Positions 13,270 through 38,443 of a stretch of DNA of 64,000 nt are shown here, piece after piece. The DNA is from Diadema setosum. Taxonomy: Eukaryota > Echinodermata > Echinoidea > Diadematoida > Diadematidae. The translations under genes and the position numbers were made by a program. The stretch lies in the NCBI RefSeq assembly GCF_964275005.1, contig NC_092704.1, forward strand, positions 14,109,371-14,173,370. Reading direction: 5' to 3'. The notes beneath the pieces are model-generated. The model saw nothing but the letters and a program-made list of their open reading frames with translations, ran no database searches and was not told the DNA's origin. The stretch's first letter is position 1, and each line of letters begins with the position of its first letter.

Positions 13270-13588
13270 ATTGGGCCGTGACGCGGGAAAAGGGCCCTTA
13301 GGGCATTAAATACCGAAAATGAGTTTTCATCTCCATATTGCAGAAGGAATTCTGACGTATTTGGATATGTAAACCTTTTTCTGAAATTCCACTCCTAAAT
13401 GCCCCGATTACGACATTTAAAACAGCATGTTTTGTCCAAATCCTGTCACTTTTTGATGCGTCTATGCATGTGCGCGTAGTTAGCTAGTTGATCTTTTTTG
13501 CGCGTATTGCTTTGTTAAACTTCCGCGCCGTTTTCTGGCGTTTGCGCGCAGCGGCGCTAAGGGCCCTTTTCTCGCGTCACGGCCCAAT
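13270..13588. mobile_element. 319-bp MITE with 32-bp TIRs
   Basis: TTGGGCCGTGACGCGGGAAA at the left and its inverse ending at 13588 (one mismatch over about 32 bp, continuing AGGGCCCTTAG). GC-rich ends, no ORF. The duplicated target is not clear. Confidence 0.75.
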
Positions 13589-16564
13589 TATGATTGCCAT
13601 CATGCTTTTCATTGTTACGAAACCGAGGGTAACAGGAGCATGTTAAATCAGAACAGTAACACTAAACACGCTCACCACATCCTCACAAGCACAAGGTACT
13701 TTGTACCTTTCACACAAGAACTCTCTTCAAGTTCAGTCTTATCCCCAATCCTATCACCACATTTTTCCTTGCATTAATTCAGAACTGGACACAAATAATA
13801 TAATGATTGTGAAATGATTGTAATTTGAAGCCAAACCTTAACGTGGTGAAACAAAGGATGACTTTTCTTTGTTCTTTCGTGTGTTCTTTACTTTTTCATT
13901 CTCAAGCAAGAGGGTTGAATACTGCAGTTGAGCTTTGTAAAAGAAAATCCACTTCATAATGATGGTGTATTATACCTGTATCATCTACATTTTATTAATT
14001 CTTGTATTCACGAAAATTTTAACATTGTATGCCCTATTTAATGAATCTACTACCCCTTTTGAAACATGTACACCGTATATATCTAAAAAAATGAATTGTT
14101 GCTGTAACATTTTTCAACACATTTCTATGCATATTTCAGCAATCACTAACATGTGGTATCTGAAATGTTTACATATTTGAGGGGTATCTACAGTGAGGAG
14201 TTCTTATGCAACCTGAAGACATTGTTTATGTTTTAAAAAAGAAAATTACTTTCACTCTCCAACAGTACACGCATATTATGAAAACGTGCAACTCCATCAC
14301 ACAAGATTGTTAAAGTACATCTAAGCATTGTACTTTATAACATAACGCCTGGAATGGTCAATAAACACAATCACATAATTATACAAAAGATAAAGCTGTG
14401 TAAACTTGCATGTTACCATCCCATGTCTTAATCTGATATCTGGTTACTTAAATAAAGAGAAACATAACTACGTAAGTTTTACATTAATCCTGTAGGAAAC
14501 GTGAATTGCTCGTTCTTGTACTACATTGTACAAGACACATTTTACAAGTAGTCTAGTTCCACAAAGCACATTCAGAGTTATGCTTGCATGTAAATGTGCA
14601 TGTACATGTACAAGTACATGTACATATACAGTGTACACATGCATACAGGCACACACCTAAACCTAGTACATACACATATTTTTGTAGATCACACAAATAA
14701 TGGGAAAAAATGATATGGAATAATTAACAAGCTAAGAAAGATAGAAACATCACCAAAAATATTGGATATTCTCATTTTTCTAATTCTACATATGAATGTC
14801 ATGTGTGCTATCATAACTACATTGTATAGTTCTATAACTGAAAAAAAAAACAAATTGTGAAAACAATGACAATTATACCTGTATGCAATTTCTATACATA
14901 TAATTATAACAGAGCAGATTTCCACGTCTAGAGGATATTTCCTGATTAATGTTCAAGCTGGGAGGAAAAAAAGGATGAGTAGTTCAAAGCAAACAACAGA
15001 TTGTAGACTGATAACAAGCAGAAATCAATCAACTAGTGTAGATATACCCTCTCTCTCTCTCTCTTGTGATTTACCATGGGTCACCACATAAAGCCCATTC
15101 ACACTAGCCACAAATTATCATGATTTCAAGTCCAGTGTTCCAACACCTATAAGCGATTACCAGTGTGGAGACAAAAATACAGTATCAATCTATAAGAAAT
15201 TGCACCTACATCTACATCATTCTACAAAGTCATAAATTGTTATGTGAAATTAAATCCTACAGGGCACTGCCAAAATAACAAAGGACTTTACCTGATCCTT
15301 ACAGGTAAGATCAACTTAAAATTATGTTTAGTTTTATTCATGTTTTCAGCATTTCCTTCAACTTATAATTTACAAGACAATTTCCTTTGTCTCTTATTTC
15401 ATTTGTATGTGAATGTCTGTATGTAAATGTCTCCACAGTTTTCATTGTCATTGGAAGCAAATTGGAGACACACACAGCTTACCATAATTTCAAGTTGATC
15501 TTAACTTTTAAGATTGACTTAAACTCTTTGTGAAATACCACCCAGAAATTTTCGAAGTGCAACCTAAGATATTTTACAAGAGATAACAGTCGCACACATA
15601 ACCCCCTTCCCCCCCCCCCCAAAAAAAAGAGGAAAATACAAAAGAAAAAAATACAGAAAGAGTACACAGACATCAATTAAAAATAATGGTTGTCCTTAAT
15701 TCACCTCATGGTTTCTATCTCATGTACAATTGTATGTATGAATGCAACCATACAAACAAGCATCATGTGTGCAAGTACACATGCATATATCATATCACTG
15801 AGAATTATCAGACATTTTTGGTGAATATTCCCAAGAAAACTAGAAACTTCAGTGGCTAGGAAAGTCCAAACAGAAGATATCTTTACAGATCACAGCAGCA
15901 CAGGCATTCAGTTCATCATGAAATGATATCTTGATGCAAGTTATCAACAACCCCTTCTCAGAGAGCTACCAAATCTTCATTCTTACAATATGGTTTGGCT
16001 GATTTTCTACAGAATAGAAAAACTGAATAGATACAGACTTCAGCAGAGCATGACCTTAGTACTCCCAGGGGGACAAATTTAATCTTTTTGTTCTCATCAG
16101 CAATCGCCCACAATATACCATCTTTACAAATAAACATCCGACAAAATTTGTGTCTCGAGCAAGAAAGCATTCCAGCCAAATGTGTCTAACAGACCAGTAC
16201 AGCCTACTGCAACATAATGCTGCTGACACATCTGGATACTGTACATGTACAAATGACAGGAAAGAGACTTGAGAAGCAGGGTAGGACAAAGTATTCTGCA
16301 CATAATATTATGTGGGAACACATACAACTCATAGATTTTTCATTAACTTGCAGGGGAAGGGGGAGTGGGTGGGGGCATTCCATTGCCTTGACATAGACAT
16401 ATTGGGAAGGGGGCAGTGAGATCTGGTATGAGGGGGGGGGGGGGAAACTTCTGCTCTGAGACCTGCAAGTAACGGTCGATGGGAGGGTTTAACTATGACA
16501 TTGGACTACTGTAGCTGGAAAGTCTTGTTTGGACAGGAGTGTGGGAGAAAGTGGTGGGCGGGGA

Positions 16565-27985
<11,421 letters not shown>

Positions 27986-27995
27986 TCAAATCTGT

Positions 27996-28130
27996 AGCCT
28001 GATTGCACCTTTCACAAGTGGTGAGGCTGCTGAGCTAGCTGTGGCTGGTGTTGCCTACAATGCTATGAGGAAAAAGGCTGAAAACAAAATGAGAACCATA
28101 CATTCAACCAAACAGGTATTGGTCAGCAAG
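27996..28130 (+). other. Exon-like ORF opposite the ARF 5' side
   Basis: After AAATCTGTAG (possible acceptor) the frame reads LIAPFTSGEAAELAVAGVAY, then NAMRKKAENKMRTIHSTKQ, and meets CAG|GTATTGG (possible donor). The Ala/Lys-rich text looks protein-like, but I cannot name it and found no neighbouring exon. Confidence 0.2.
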
Positions 28131-28509
28131 AATGCAAGGTGGATAGATTATTTATACAGTTGTAGCTTAGCTTTTACCCTTGCACACCCACTTAAGTCAC
28201 ATACATGTACAGGAAAATGCTGAGATCATCTGCCCTAATGTGCAGTACAGATGGCATCACTTTATCCCTATACTGACACAAGATAGCCAAACGAATACGG
28301 AACTTAAAATTTTGCACAAAATTGGCCCCAAACTTGGTTAAAAGCCAATCACGAGCCACAGCAAGTATGATGTTCACATCAGATCAAACGATGGCACCTG
28401 AACCAAACTAAAAAGCCGCATGAAGGTCTATGTTTAATCTGTATCATAAAATGAATCTTCGCAAATTCTTTTGGCTACTTCTTAGCTTGCCAAAGATTTC
28501 ACCTACCCT

Positions 28510-28575
28510 TGCGAAGCTCCTGCTGAAGCCTGAGAATCTCCATCGGCAGTCGTATACGTGATAGCTTAAGATTAC
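28510..28575 (-). other. Candidate upstream exon of the ARF transcript
   Basis: The minus strand has a possible acceptor TCTTAAG|CTATC and a strong donor CGCAAGG|GTAGGTG about 60 bp apart, 570 bp above ARF coding exon 1. It contains an ATG followed by EILRLQQELRK, but splicing to the ARF exon would meet a stop. It is best read as a possible 5' UTR exon, or chance. Confidence 0.2.
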
Positions 28576-28732
28576 CTCACAAATGACACAAAGTTTTAAT
28601 GATCAGGTCAAATTTTAACATTTCCTCTATCATGTGTCCGTCTTTGCTCAATCTCAGGATGGTGTGACACTTTTGCCAAACAGTGTTTTGCAAATCATAC
28701 AAATCTTGTCCAGTTTCATATTTAATTGTCAC

Positions 28733-28879
28733 GGGGGGCATTTCATGAAGTGTTTCGTCATATATTGCGTCTGACAAACTGTTAAAAGCTATAGAAATCT
28801 TTGCATTCTATTGGCTGACAACAAATTTGTCTGACAAAGTTGTCAGACAAAATGCTTCATGAAGTGCCCCCCCCCCCCC
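28733..28879. mobile_element. ~147-bp palindromic MITE
   Basis: GGGGGGCATTTCATGAAGTG at the left pairs with TGCTTCATGAAGTGCCCCCC at the right, and CGTCTGACAAAC with TTTGTCAGACAA inside. Non-coding. Confidence 0.6.
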
Positions 28880-31800
28880 AGATCTTCCAACTGTTACAAG
28901 TACAGATCACAGTGAAAATAGAACAGGTGTGTTTCAAATAATTTTCGTTCATGACTTCATGAAAAAAAAAAATGTAGGCACTATCAGCAAAACACAATGT
29001 AAACAATAAAGCAATTTCTTGATTTTCTGATAGCTTAAATCCCAAGTACATGTATGATGATGAAGGTAAGACCCTACCTCACAGCCACTGATAATTTGAC
29101 TATAAAGCTCATAGAAACTGTATACTATAAATGTACAGTATAAGGTAAGCTACAATCTCCAACATTTAACAGCCTGAATAGGCTCACAAAGGCATGTGAG
29201 ATGGGGGGGGGGGGGGGGGCTAAACATTACAATCTGAGGATGTGTTTGAGCACTCTCTTTAAAAAGGTACAAGCCTGTACTATACTGAGCAAAAAGTGGA
29301 CCACTTCCCGATGTGGTACAAAAGCATGTATATTGCACCATAACATATCGTACTGTGCCAGAGAGCGCTCGAACACAAACTGGTCCAAAAGCATACTGTA
29401 CCAGAAATTGACATGAGCAGAGAGTGCATAACACACACTACATGTTGTACATTATAATTCTGACAAGTACACAGATTTCATTCTCCCTATCGAGGATGCC
29501 AATACATGTACATGTGCGTAGCGTAGCGTAAGCACGTGAATGACCCTGGTGAATGACCTCACTGCTACAAAACATGGGACCCCTCTTACTAAAGTTCAAT
29601 AATACAGTGTAGTAATACCTCATGAGTACCACCATCCCAACAGAGTGCTTGAAGGTTTCCAATCTGTCACATTAAAGTACCGTACAGTTTCGTTCACTTC
29701 TGAGAGCTTGAACACAGCCTCAATTACTGTCGCGTGCCGAGTGACAGTGTGGGTCCATTGTGTTCAGTTGATCACCTCATCAGCATCTGAATTGTGCGGG
29801 TTTGCTACTGAATCCCGGCAACTTGCTTCAGGTGTTGATTCTTTGGAACAAAGCTTTTCTTAATAGCAGAACTAAAATTTGCGGTCATTTTATCAGGTCT
29901 TAGGGATTTTTTTCTTACTTCCCTGCTTATTACAATTTTCTTCTTTTACTAATAAAGGTGCAGCATCATTCACCTTCGCATTTCACGCCATTCTCTTCGC
30001 TTACCCAAAACAAATTGGTGAAGTCTTTAATAGCTACCAATTATTGTTGCTTTGTTCACTCTCTGGTGGTCAAAGTGGACAGTCATTCGTAATAGTGTCC
30101 ATGACATTACACTATTAATGACTGTCCTCGTGTGAGTAGAACTTACAGAAATTCATACTGAATGTAGAAAAGGGGAGTCACGCACTGATAGCTCTCAAGG
30201 AGGTTCATGCTGAGAAAGACCTTGGGGTTTTTTAGAAGATTCTAAATTGTGTTATAAAAATCAAGTTTCACATGCAACTTTGAAAGCTAACATTACATTG
30301 TAGAGTTGCGGGCCCCCACTCAACCAGCGCACGGTTCCAGTATCGGTATTGATCAGTGAACTTGTGGTTCTATCGGAATCTTCAGCATTTTTCCTGTGTG
30401 TGAGTGGGATTTCATAGAATTTCTGTGACGAAACGTGATTTAAACATGTATTATGTAATGTATAAAAATTAACTACAGTCCCTAGATGACGGGGTGTGGG
30501 TATTAACTCAACTTTCTACATGTTCTATGCTGGGACTCTTGCCAATTTTACTACTACAGGGCCTACTACTACTGTGGTAGTACTAATTAGATCTACGTTG
30601 TAGGCCCTACTTGTAGACTACTAGGATACTGTAGAACCATACATTTCATTAGCAATGTTAGCATTGTCCAAGTCTTGCCTGTCTATCCGCCAGTACAGTA
30701 GGCTTTGGCTGGGGCTCTGCACTGGATGCTGACCAGTGCAGTGCCAGTACACACACAGGCACAGCACAGCACACCACCACACGCAGGAGAGAAAAGGGTA
30801 TTTTCTACTCGCATATCAAGGGTTCTTGTTAATGTTAGAAGCTGCACCGATCATCGTCAGCAATGCGACGCATTCAGTTTACACAAAAACCAAAGCCCTT
30901 GATGAGAAACACGAGACAAATATCAAAACTGACGATATTAGATCCTGTGTATTGAGATCATCAGAGTCATGTTGTGGCGAACTGTGTCTGTAGTCTGTAC
31001 GTTGCCGCAGTCATCAGCGAGAAGACTGCGGGTGGTGTGTACAAAATACGTGTATGATGCATCATTGCGATCTGCAGTGAAGTTGGCTAGTTGTCCAACT
31101 GACATCTTTTAAGACGTTATAAGTAAAAAATCAAGTGAGAGATATAAGTATACTACGTATATACGTACCGTCAATTAGAGTAATTACAGTCGACAGCAAA
31201 TGAAAGAGCTGGGTGCAGACAGTTCGTTACAAACAACTCTACTTTGCACAATCATGTCACGTCCTGACAGAAATGGGTGGATCGACTATACCGCAACGCA
31301 TGCATGCATGCCCATTACATTATACATCGCACTATACGTAGACGTCATTCAACTTCCCGGTGGGTAGGGCGAAATTAGATGTTACAGCGAAATTAGGTAC
31401 GGTGACGTCGACGCGTCCGTTAGAAAACTTGATGATCACAACTTTCAATATCATCGTGGCATATTTATCACGAATCAAAGGTAATATGGATTACAAATTT
31501 ACAATGTACCAAACTCGTGTACAGCCCTAATTGACATGTGAGCATATACTTATTACCTACATTTTTTTTTAGTGATAGCTCTGCTGTAGCATCGGAAGTT
31601 TCATAGATATAGGTCGTAACTGTTGACAAAATTAGTGCCAACACTCAGCTTTTGTTATTGTAAAATTGAATCTATCAACGGAAGATCACACAATATAGCC
31701 TTATTTAAAATAGGATAGAATCACAGAGATCTGATATTGCAGCTTTCCATAGGCCTACTTGTTATGAACATATTCTAGCGTCTGTAGAGGAGCATTGATT

Positions 31801-32924
31801 ATTCCTTATTGATAAATTAAGAAATCTGAATAATATATGGTTGAGGGGTCTAGATATCGCGCACGAAAGTTTGTGATGCTCTTATAATAGAATTATAGTA
31901 TGGTTGGACCTACTACTCATCGACCGCCTAATGTTTATTTGCTTGATAAGAATATTTAACACTGAAATTCACGCAAAAAACTTGACCTACGTGATTGAGA
32001 AAATTCAGCACTATCAAATGCCGTTGTTCCCTTTTCAATTCGAAGTTTCAGTGCAAAAGAAAAAAAAAATATCGCTGTCGAACTTGCATGGCCTCGTTTC
32101 AGCTCCCCGCGATGCCGCTCCTTATTGAGATCGACCGCTGTTTTTGCATTGACAATGCACGCAGACCGAGTTGTATCGAACACAGTGTTGTACGAAGCTT
32201 TTTTAGAAACTTCCATAGACATTACATTACGATTCGGTTAAAATATTCATTCGAAATTTTGTCCTTGATTAAAACCATTTAATGAACAGTGAACTTTCGC
32301 GTTTTCCCACACATCCTCATCAACAGTCAAAGCCAATCCATTTTTACGTGCTCTGCGCGCAGTGAAGTGCGTACTAAGCGTTCTGTGGGCCAATACTACG
32401 CGGTCGGTTTCAATAAGGGCTGTCGATATTGTGTAGTAGGGTTACCATACTCAGTATGACACGTTTAAACTCCCAAGTCGAATAACTAAATTCCGCAGAA
32501 GCCTAGTTTCGCCTATAAAGCGGCTGCGCCTCCTCGTATCATTACTTTTTTAGCGCACCAACCATAAACTTGTGTGACATTTGCGAATGCATGACCACAT
32601 TGGAATTTTCGGAGGCAGCGAAATGACTGCTCGCGCGCGGGCGTGCGTGTGCGTGTGTGTGTGTACGTGTGAGTTCTGTACACTGAAGCATCAGCTCGCT
32701 CGGATCGGTGGATGGACATTGGACGCCCGTGATTCCAGCGGTGTGCACTGAACCTACCAGTACGTACCACACTGGTGAAAGAGACTGGGATTTTGTTGTT
32801 GATGTTTTTACCTATCATTAGTCACGTCACATTGGCCACGCTGGAACCTGAATCACCATGCATTTTGCAGCTCTTTACGGTGAAGTTATTTCAATCCCAG
32901 TTATCGTAACGCATACAAAAACTT
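28880..32924. other. Region upstream of ARF, no gene assigned
   Basis: Unique-looking DNA without recognisable frames. CpG is locally richer at 32340-32720, with a GCGCGCGGGCGTGCGTGTG-type run near 32632, which could be promoter-like, though I see no TATA or start signal I trust. Small inverted words CTACAGGGCCTAC/GTAGGCCCTAC at 30557-30620. Confidence 0.4.
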
Positions 32925-33311
32925 AAAGGGACAGTATAGTATTGGTGGAGATGAAAATTGGGCTTTTAACTTTTTGCGAGATACCAAGAAAGCACTTATG
33001 ATAAAGTACAGAGCATACCATTTCAAAAGGAATTCAAAGTTTATTTGATGAAAATCGGGTTTGGAATGACCGAAACATCCAAAAACAAAGTAAAACAAAG
33101 CGATCGTAATAAAGTGTGGGTCCCACACTTTATAAGAATCACTCTTTTTTGGATATCTCAGCCATTTTAAAACCAATTTTTATCAAATAAACGTTGAATT
33201 CCTCGTAGAATTACATGCTCTTTCATATTTCATAAGAGGTTTCTCATTATCTCACCAAAAAAGTTAGAAACTTGAAATTAGGTCTCAACCAAAACTGTAC
33301 GATCCCTTTAA
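32925..33311. mobile_element. TTAA-type MITE, copy 2
   Basis: Flanked by TTAA: CTTAAAGGGACAGTATAGT on the left and GTACGATCCCTTTAATG on the right. The interior shares long segments with 26800-27190 (CATGCTCTTTCATATTTCA, AGGTTTCTCATTATCTCA). It is palindromic around ATATCTCAGCCATTTTAAAA. No coding sequence. Confidence 0.65.
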
Positions 33312-33485
33312 TGAGCAGAAACGCTGATTATGGGCGTGTTTGTGTGTTTTCTTTCTCTGCATGAACTGAACAGGCCTCGTCTGACTTGATATTATCAACT
33401 ATGCAATATGGCGGGATAGTGATTTTAAAACAGATAAGACTATGATATTATATATATACATATACGTACATACAATATATATGAA

Positions 33486-33721
33486 GAGTTTGTTCGCAAA
33501 AACCGATAAGTCCATTTTTGAAGATTTTGAAGTACGGTCTCTGTCATAAAGTACAAAATAATACCTTTTAAACGATATATTGGTCACTACATAAAGGTAC
33601 ATTTTTTAAGTTATGGTCAAAAGAAGCAAAAAATTTCTTATTATTTTCTCTGTTTTTCTTGACCTTTAATCGCAAATATCTCCATTTGGCAAATATGGAC
33701 TTATCGGTTTTTGCAAACAAA

Positions 33722-33723
<2 letters not shown>
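33486..33723. mobile_element. ~238-bp MITE inside a (TA)n tract
   Basis: Inverted ends AGTTTGTTCGCAAAAACCG and GGTTTTTGCAAACAAACACT; inner ATAAGTCCAT/ATGGACTTAT. It is bordered by TA microsatellites on both sides (33450-33485 and 33723-33777), so insertion into TA is likely. Confidence 0.65.
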
Positions 33724-33768
<45 letters not shown>

Positions 33769-34129
33769 ATATATGTACATATATATGATGATGAATTAAT
33801 AACTATGCCAGTTATGAATAAGAAGGAACTAAAAAATCCTGTATTTATTTAGTTACTTCTTTTCTTTTTTAAATTAATGTATCAGTATCTATAAGGTGGC
33901 AAGAGACGCCTGGTTTGAAATGGGGCAACTTGCATCCATAGCCCCCTGCCCCCCCCCCCCCCCTTCCCTCTCTCTCTCTCTTTGTATAGAATGTATATGA
34001 TTATGAATGCTCGACATATTTTTTTTTTCTTCTGCCAGTGACCCAATCGGGCCACTTAAATCTTTCAATCTGAAATTTGGTGACCCCCAAAGAAATGTAG
34101 ATAGTGCAAAAGATACGGATAAGGCACAT

Positions 34130-34490
34130 ACCTATGCCCCCCCCAAAAAAAGATACAACGTATCCTCCTCAGCGATAACTTTAAAAATAGTTAATTAATC
34201 AAAATATAATTTCAGGGTATAAAACAATAACTCATTGCCCACATCTTACAGAAACCCCCATTCGATTTGCTTCAGTAGTCAAAGAGAAATGAGGAATTTT
34301 GTAGAGCATGTCAGGAATCTCTTCCCTCCAAGTTCTGTCTACTGTGTTCACACATTATTATGCAATTCCAGGAGCATCCAAGTGCTAAATTGGAAGAATC
34401 TGACTCATGACATGCTCTACAACAATCCACATTTCTCTGTAACCGCTTAATCAAATTGAATGGGGTTTTCTGCAAAATAGAGCTAATAAG
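34130..34490. repeat. Dispersed repeat, copy B
   Basis: Same strand and order as 10805-11205, with small indels. No terminal repeats were seen that would name the element class. Confidence 0.75.
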
Positions 34491-34759
34491 ATGTATTAAG
34501 AAATTTGGTGGGCCGACATTATCATTTAGTGGTCCCGGCCACCGGGTCGCTGCTAATGCCGATAACAGTAGGACCTACATCTATGAGCCTAATGGCTCGG
34601 TCACAAACACCATTAAGAACTGCTACGAACGCCGTACGAACGATTTTTTAGACAATTCGTGGCCGTACGAAACTAGCGTTCGTAGACCGTTCGTAAGTTC
34701 GTATATAGCCTGGTCGATTGTCTTGTCTAAGATTTTTTAAACTTCATAATATTATGAAA

Positions 34760-35165
34760 CCCTCCCCTTGATTGGACCAAATGGTACCTGATTAGACCAG
34801 GAGGCTGGCTATTAGACCAAATGGCAATAAGATCAGTGGTTATTAGACTAAATGGGTGTAGACTATGATAGACAGAGGCTAGACCAACTGGGCAATGGAC
34901 CAAAATAATTAATTTGGTGTTATTTTAGACCATTTGATGATTAGACGAAATGGAATTAGACCAACTCGTATTAGACCAAATCGGTATTTGATGATATAAA
35001 TTGGTGTTAGACCAAAAATAGACCAAATGGCTATTGTTAGACGAATTGACTGTCTAACTGTAGACCAAATAGTAATTAAACCAAATAACAATTAGACCAA
35101 ACAGTAATTGGACGAAATGATGACTAGACCAACTGGTTATTAGACCAACTGATATTAAACAGTCT
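34760..35165. repeat. TTAGACCAAATGG minisatellite
   Basis: About twenty degenerate copies of a unit near 20 bp, consensus TATTAGACCAAATGG, with variants such as TTAGACCAACTGG and TTAGACTAAATGG. Spacing is irregular (about 16-30 bp). No ORF. Confidence 0.85.
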
Positions 35166-35275
35166 ATTAGGTGGTAATTGAGGTGTAAACCGATCCGGAC
35201 GATAGCCTCTTTGAAATGGTTGTTTGAAGGTTAAAAATTCAAAACTCGTCTGTTAATATTACATGAGAAAAAGTA

Positions 35276-35462
35276 CCAACGCACCTTTTCGGAAAAACCG
35301 GGGGGGGGGGGGCTTTGGACGAAGTGTGGGTTCCAGTCAACGCGACGCGACCCAACGCTCCCAACGCACCCTTTCGGCGAAACCGGGGGGGGGGGGGGGC
35401 TTTGGACGAAGGGTGGTGTTCCCATTAACGCGACGCGCCACCACCCAACCCACCCTTTCGGC
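35276..35462. repeat. ~100-bp tandem repeat with G tract
   Basis: Two full units and part of a third: CACC(T)TTTCGG, AAACCGGGGGGG, CTTTGGACGAAG, then CGCGACGCG. The open frames on both strands are products of the repeat. Confidence 0.75.
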
Positions 35463-35471
35463 ACAAGCCTA

Positions 35472-35944
35472 TAGGGCTCACACCCGTAAATACAATGGAA
35501 TGTCCCAGACCCCTTCACAAATTCGTACCAAAGATACCAAAATAAATGAAGAAAAAAATTTAATTAAAAATCAATGATGTAGTTTGGCAAAAAACTGAAT
35601 AGCTGTAGATATTGAGTATGAATTCCTCTACAAATTGCATTTTGGTTGGAAGATGAAAGCTTTTCTGGTGGAATTTGAGGGGACTATATTTCATTAGGTA
35701 CGTGTACGGAAAATGGGTGATTTTTTTAAGTGACAAGAACTCGTAGTCTGGCTTTGCGACCCCTGGACAGAATTTGAACTGAAGAATCCACCCTGAAAAT
35801 TTGATGAAAAAGGGTATATCTAACTTATCTAGGTTATCGGTGAAGCTGAAACACTTCATTTCTCCCAGCTATTTTACAGAATTTTTTGAAATTTGATTTT
35901 AACACACATCCCTATGGGGAAATATTTATGGGTGTGAGCCCTAT
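35472..35944. mobile_element. ~470-bp MITE with GGGCTCACACCC ends
   Basis: TATAGGGCTCACACCCGTAA on the left and TTATGGGTGTGAGCCCTATA on the right. TATA (or TA) flanks both ends outside GGGCTCACACCC. No ORF. Confidence 0.6.
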
Positions 35945-37440
35945 AGCTTATACGACTGGATCGTACGATCTATAGAGGTCGATTTTGGATGTCTTGTCAT
36001 GGCCAGCGTCACGTTTTTAAAAGTGGGGGACCAGTTTGTATTTCTCGTGCCACTACCGGGTTTCTTCAGCTGACAAGAAGCCTTACCATTTCCAATCGAC
36101 ATCGACTATAAACAACACAAAAAGCTTAACCACATCTCTTTCTAATGCCACAAAGTGAGGGGCCCAAGTGGTTACACCTTATTCCTTTCTATGTATTATG
36201 CAAAAGAAGTGAGCACATTATTGTTACCACAAAAAAAGAAAATCCATTTTTTATAATTCTTTATTCGAATTTCGTTCAATTTCATATCACAAGAATCAGA
36301 AACGTTCACAGAACAAAAACAAGACATCATACGAAAACAGACTGCATTACACACAAACATAGTACAAAATAACATCAACTTACACTATATATAAGGACAA
36401 AATACAGTAATACCAACATTGTGCAAACTAATACAAATGTCAAACTTACGTTGTAACTCTTTTAACCAAAAAAACAACAACAACAAAACCCGCTTTTTTA
36501 ACATCAATATTCTCCCAAAAGCCCGCAAAACAGGAACATAAAACAAACGGGCATATTTCATTGCTTCTCGAAAAAAAAAAGAGAGAAAAAAAAAAGGCAA
36601 TTTGCAAGAAAACATACACACATGCACACAGACACACCCACATAACACCAACATGCCATCCCCCCCCCCCCCACTCTCCCCGTGCCTTCAGCCCTTAGGT
36701 TTATATTTACACTTGAATAACTCTGCCGTGTAAGTTGCGATTTTATTTGTCATACAATAAAATACATCCTAATAATAATATGGAGATGATGTGGAAAGGT
36801 AGAAGCAATAGAGAGAAAAAAAAACGACAACGATGTGATAATAACTCGCGGATACAGCAAAATCAAGACAACCCCCCCCCAAAAAAAAAAAAGAATCACG
36901 TATCATCCTCGGTATACATCATAATATATTCCCACTTTAACGGATGCATTCCAACTGTTCCTCTTTTACTCGCTATCTTATTTTCTTCTTCTTTATATTA
37001 AAAAAATTCATAAAATCATTAAACTTCGGTACCTTCCCTTCTGATCTCTCTAAATATAAAATATGTTTAACCATCATATAATTGTATTCCATCCTTTGAC
37101 TTTTAACGAGTTTCTGGATATACCTGTATAAACAACTTCCCAGTTTATATTTCCTAATTCTTCTAAATTCAATTTCTGAATAATAATTTGCAACAATTCC
37201 TGCACTTCAATACACTCCCAAACATAGGAGCCGGAAGTGGGGGGGCAGGGGGGGGGGGGGCGGGGCCCCCCCCCCCCCCAATCCAAAAAGTGGGGGGGCA
37301 AAACGCATTTTGCCCCCCCCCCCAACCCCCCCCCCCCAAAAAAAAAAAAAATAGTAATAATAAAATAGAAATAAATAAATAAAAAGTAAAATAAATATGT
37401 ATATATATGAATAAAAGGGAAAATATGGCTACAAACGGCA
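35945..37440. other. Non-coding region with homopolymers
   Basis: C and A tracts (36661-36672, 36877-36892) and a G/C-tract cluster at 37232-37350 with the context GGAGCCGGAAGTGG and AATCCAAAAAGTG. That context recurs, inverted, at about 44030-44095. No gene seen. Confidence 0.5.
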
Positions 37441-38443
37441 GCTTTTGGACTGTAAAATGTCCAAAATTTCAAGCTCGCCTCGCTTCGCTTGCTCGCATCC
37501 AGCAGTTGAGCACGATGCGCCTCCCCTTAATTTCTAAAGCGAAAAACATAGCTACGACGGCAGTTGTTGGACTCTAGAATGTCAAAATTTTCAAGCTCGC
37601 TCGCTTCGCTCGCTCGCATTGAATCGTTATGCCATTCTCCTAATGTTGCTGACAGTAATTGCCAGTAGTTGCGCCCGATGCCCCACCCCCTAATTTCCAA
37701 AGCGAAAAATGAATATAGCTACAAACGGAGTTTTGGGACTGTAAAATGTCAAAGTTTTCAAGCTCGCTCGCATTGAATCGTTATGCCACTCTCCTAATGT
37801 TGCTGCCAGTAATTGCCAGCAGTTGCGCCCGATGCCCCCCCCTTAATTTCCAAAGCGAAAGGTATAGTTACAAACGGGAGTTTTTGGAATGTAACATGTC
37901 AACATTTTCAAGCTCGCTCGCTTCGCTCGCTCGCATTCAATCGTAGGCCACTCTCCTAACGTTGCCGCCAGTAATTGCCAGCAGTTGCGCCCGATGCCCC
38001 CCCCCTTAATTTCCAAAGCGAAAGATATAACTACAACGGTAGTTTTGAACTGTAAAATGTCAAAATTCTCATGCTCGCTCGCTTTGCTCGCTCGCATTCA
38101 ATCGTTATGCCATTCTCCTAACGTTGCTGCCAGTAATTGCCAGCAGTTGCGCCGATGCCCCCCCCCAAATTTCCAAAGCGAAAGATATAGCTACTAAACG
38201 GGAGTTTTTGGACTGTGACATGTCAAAATTTCAAGCTCGCTCGCTTCGCTCGCTCGCATTCAATCGTTATGCCACTCTCCTAACGTTGCTGCCAGTATAT
38301 ATTGCCAGCAGTTGCGCCCGATGCCCCCCCCTTAATTTCCAAAGCGAAAGATATAACTACAAACGGTAGTTTTGTAAAATGTCAAAATTCTCAAGCTCGC
38401 TCGCTTTGCTCGCTCGCATTCAATCGTTATGCCATTCTCCTAA
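37441..38443 (+). repeat. ~160-bp satellite array, left block
   Basis: About seven tandem monomers of roughly 150-170 bp. Each has GCTCGCTCGCTTCGCTCG, CATTCAATCGTTATGCCA, CTCCTAATGTTGCTGCCAG, AATTGCCAGCAGTTGCGCC, a C tract, and TTCCAAAGCGAAA followed by GCTACAAACGG. The open frames across it are products of the repeat and not genes. Confidence 0.9.

Larger units (their letters stand above)
11206..16564. other. Region beyond the ARF 3' end, no gene seen
   Basis: Apart from the repeats at 12025 and 13270 I see only simple sequence: T tracts at 11262, TnGn at 12966-12990, CnAn at 15611-15629, and TACATGTACATG-type text at 14585-14650. 16360-16560 is probably ARF 3' UTR. No splice-supported frame. 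Confidence 0.5.

Noticed and set aside
31260..31330. GCATGCATGCATGC palindrome as a recombination site
   Set aside because: It is a short simple repeat of GCAT with no flanking structure.
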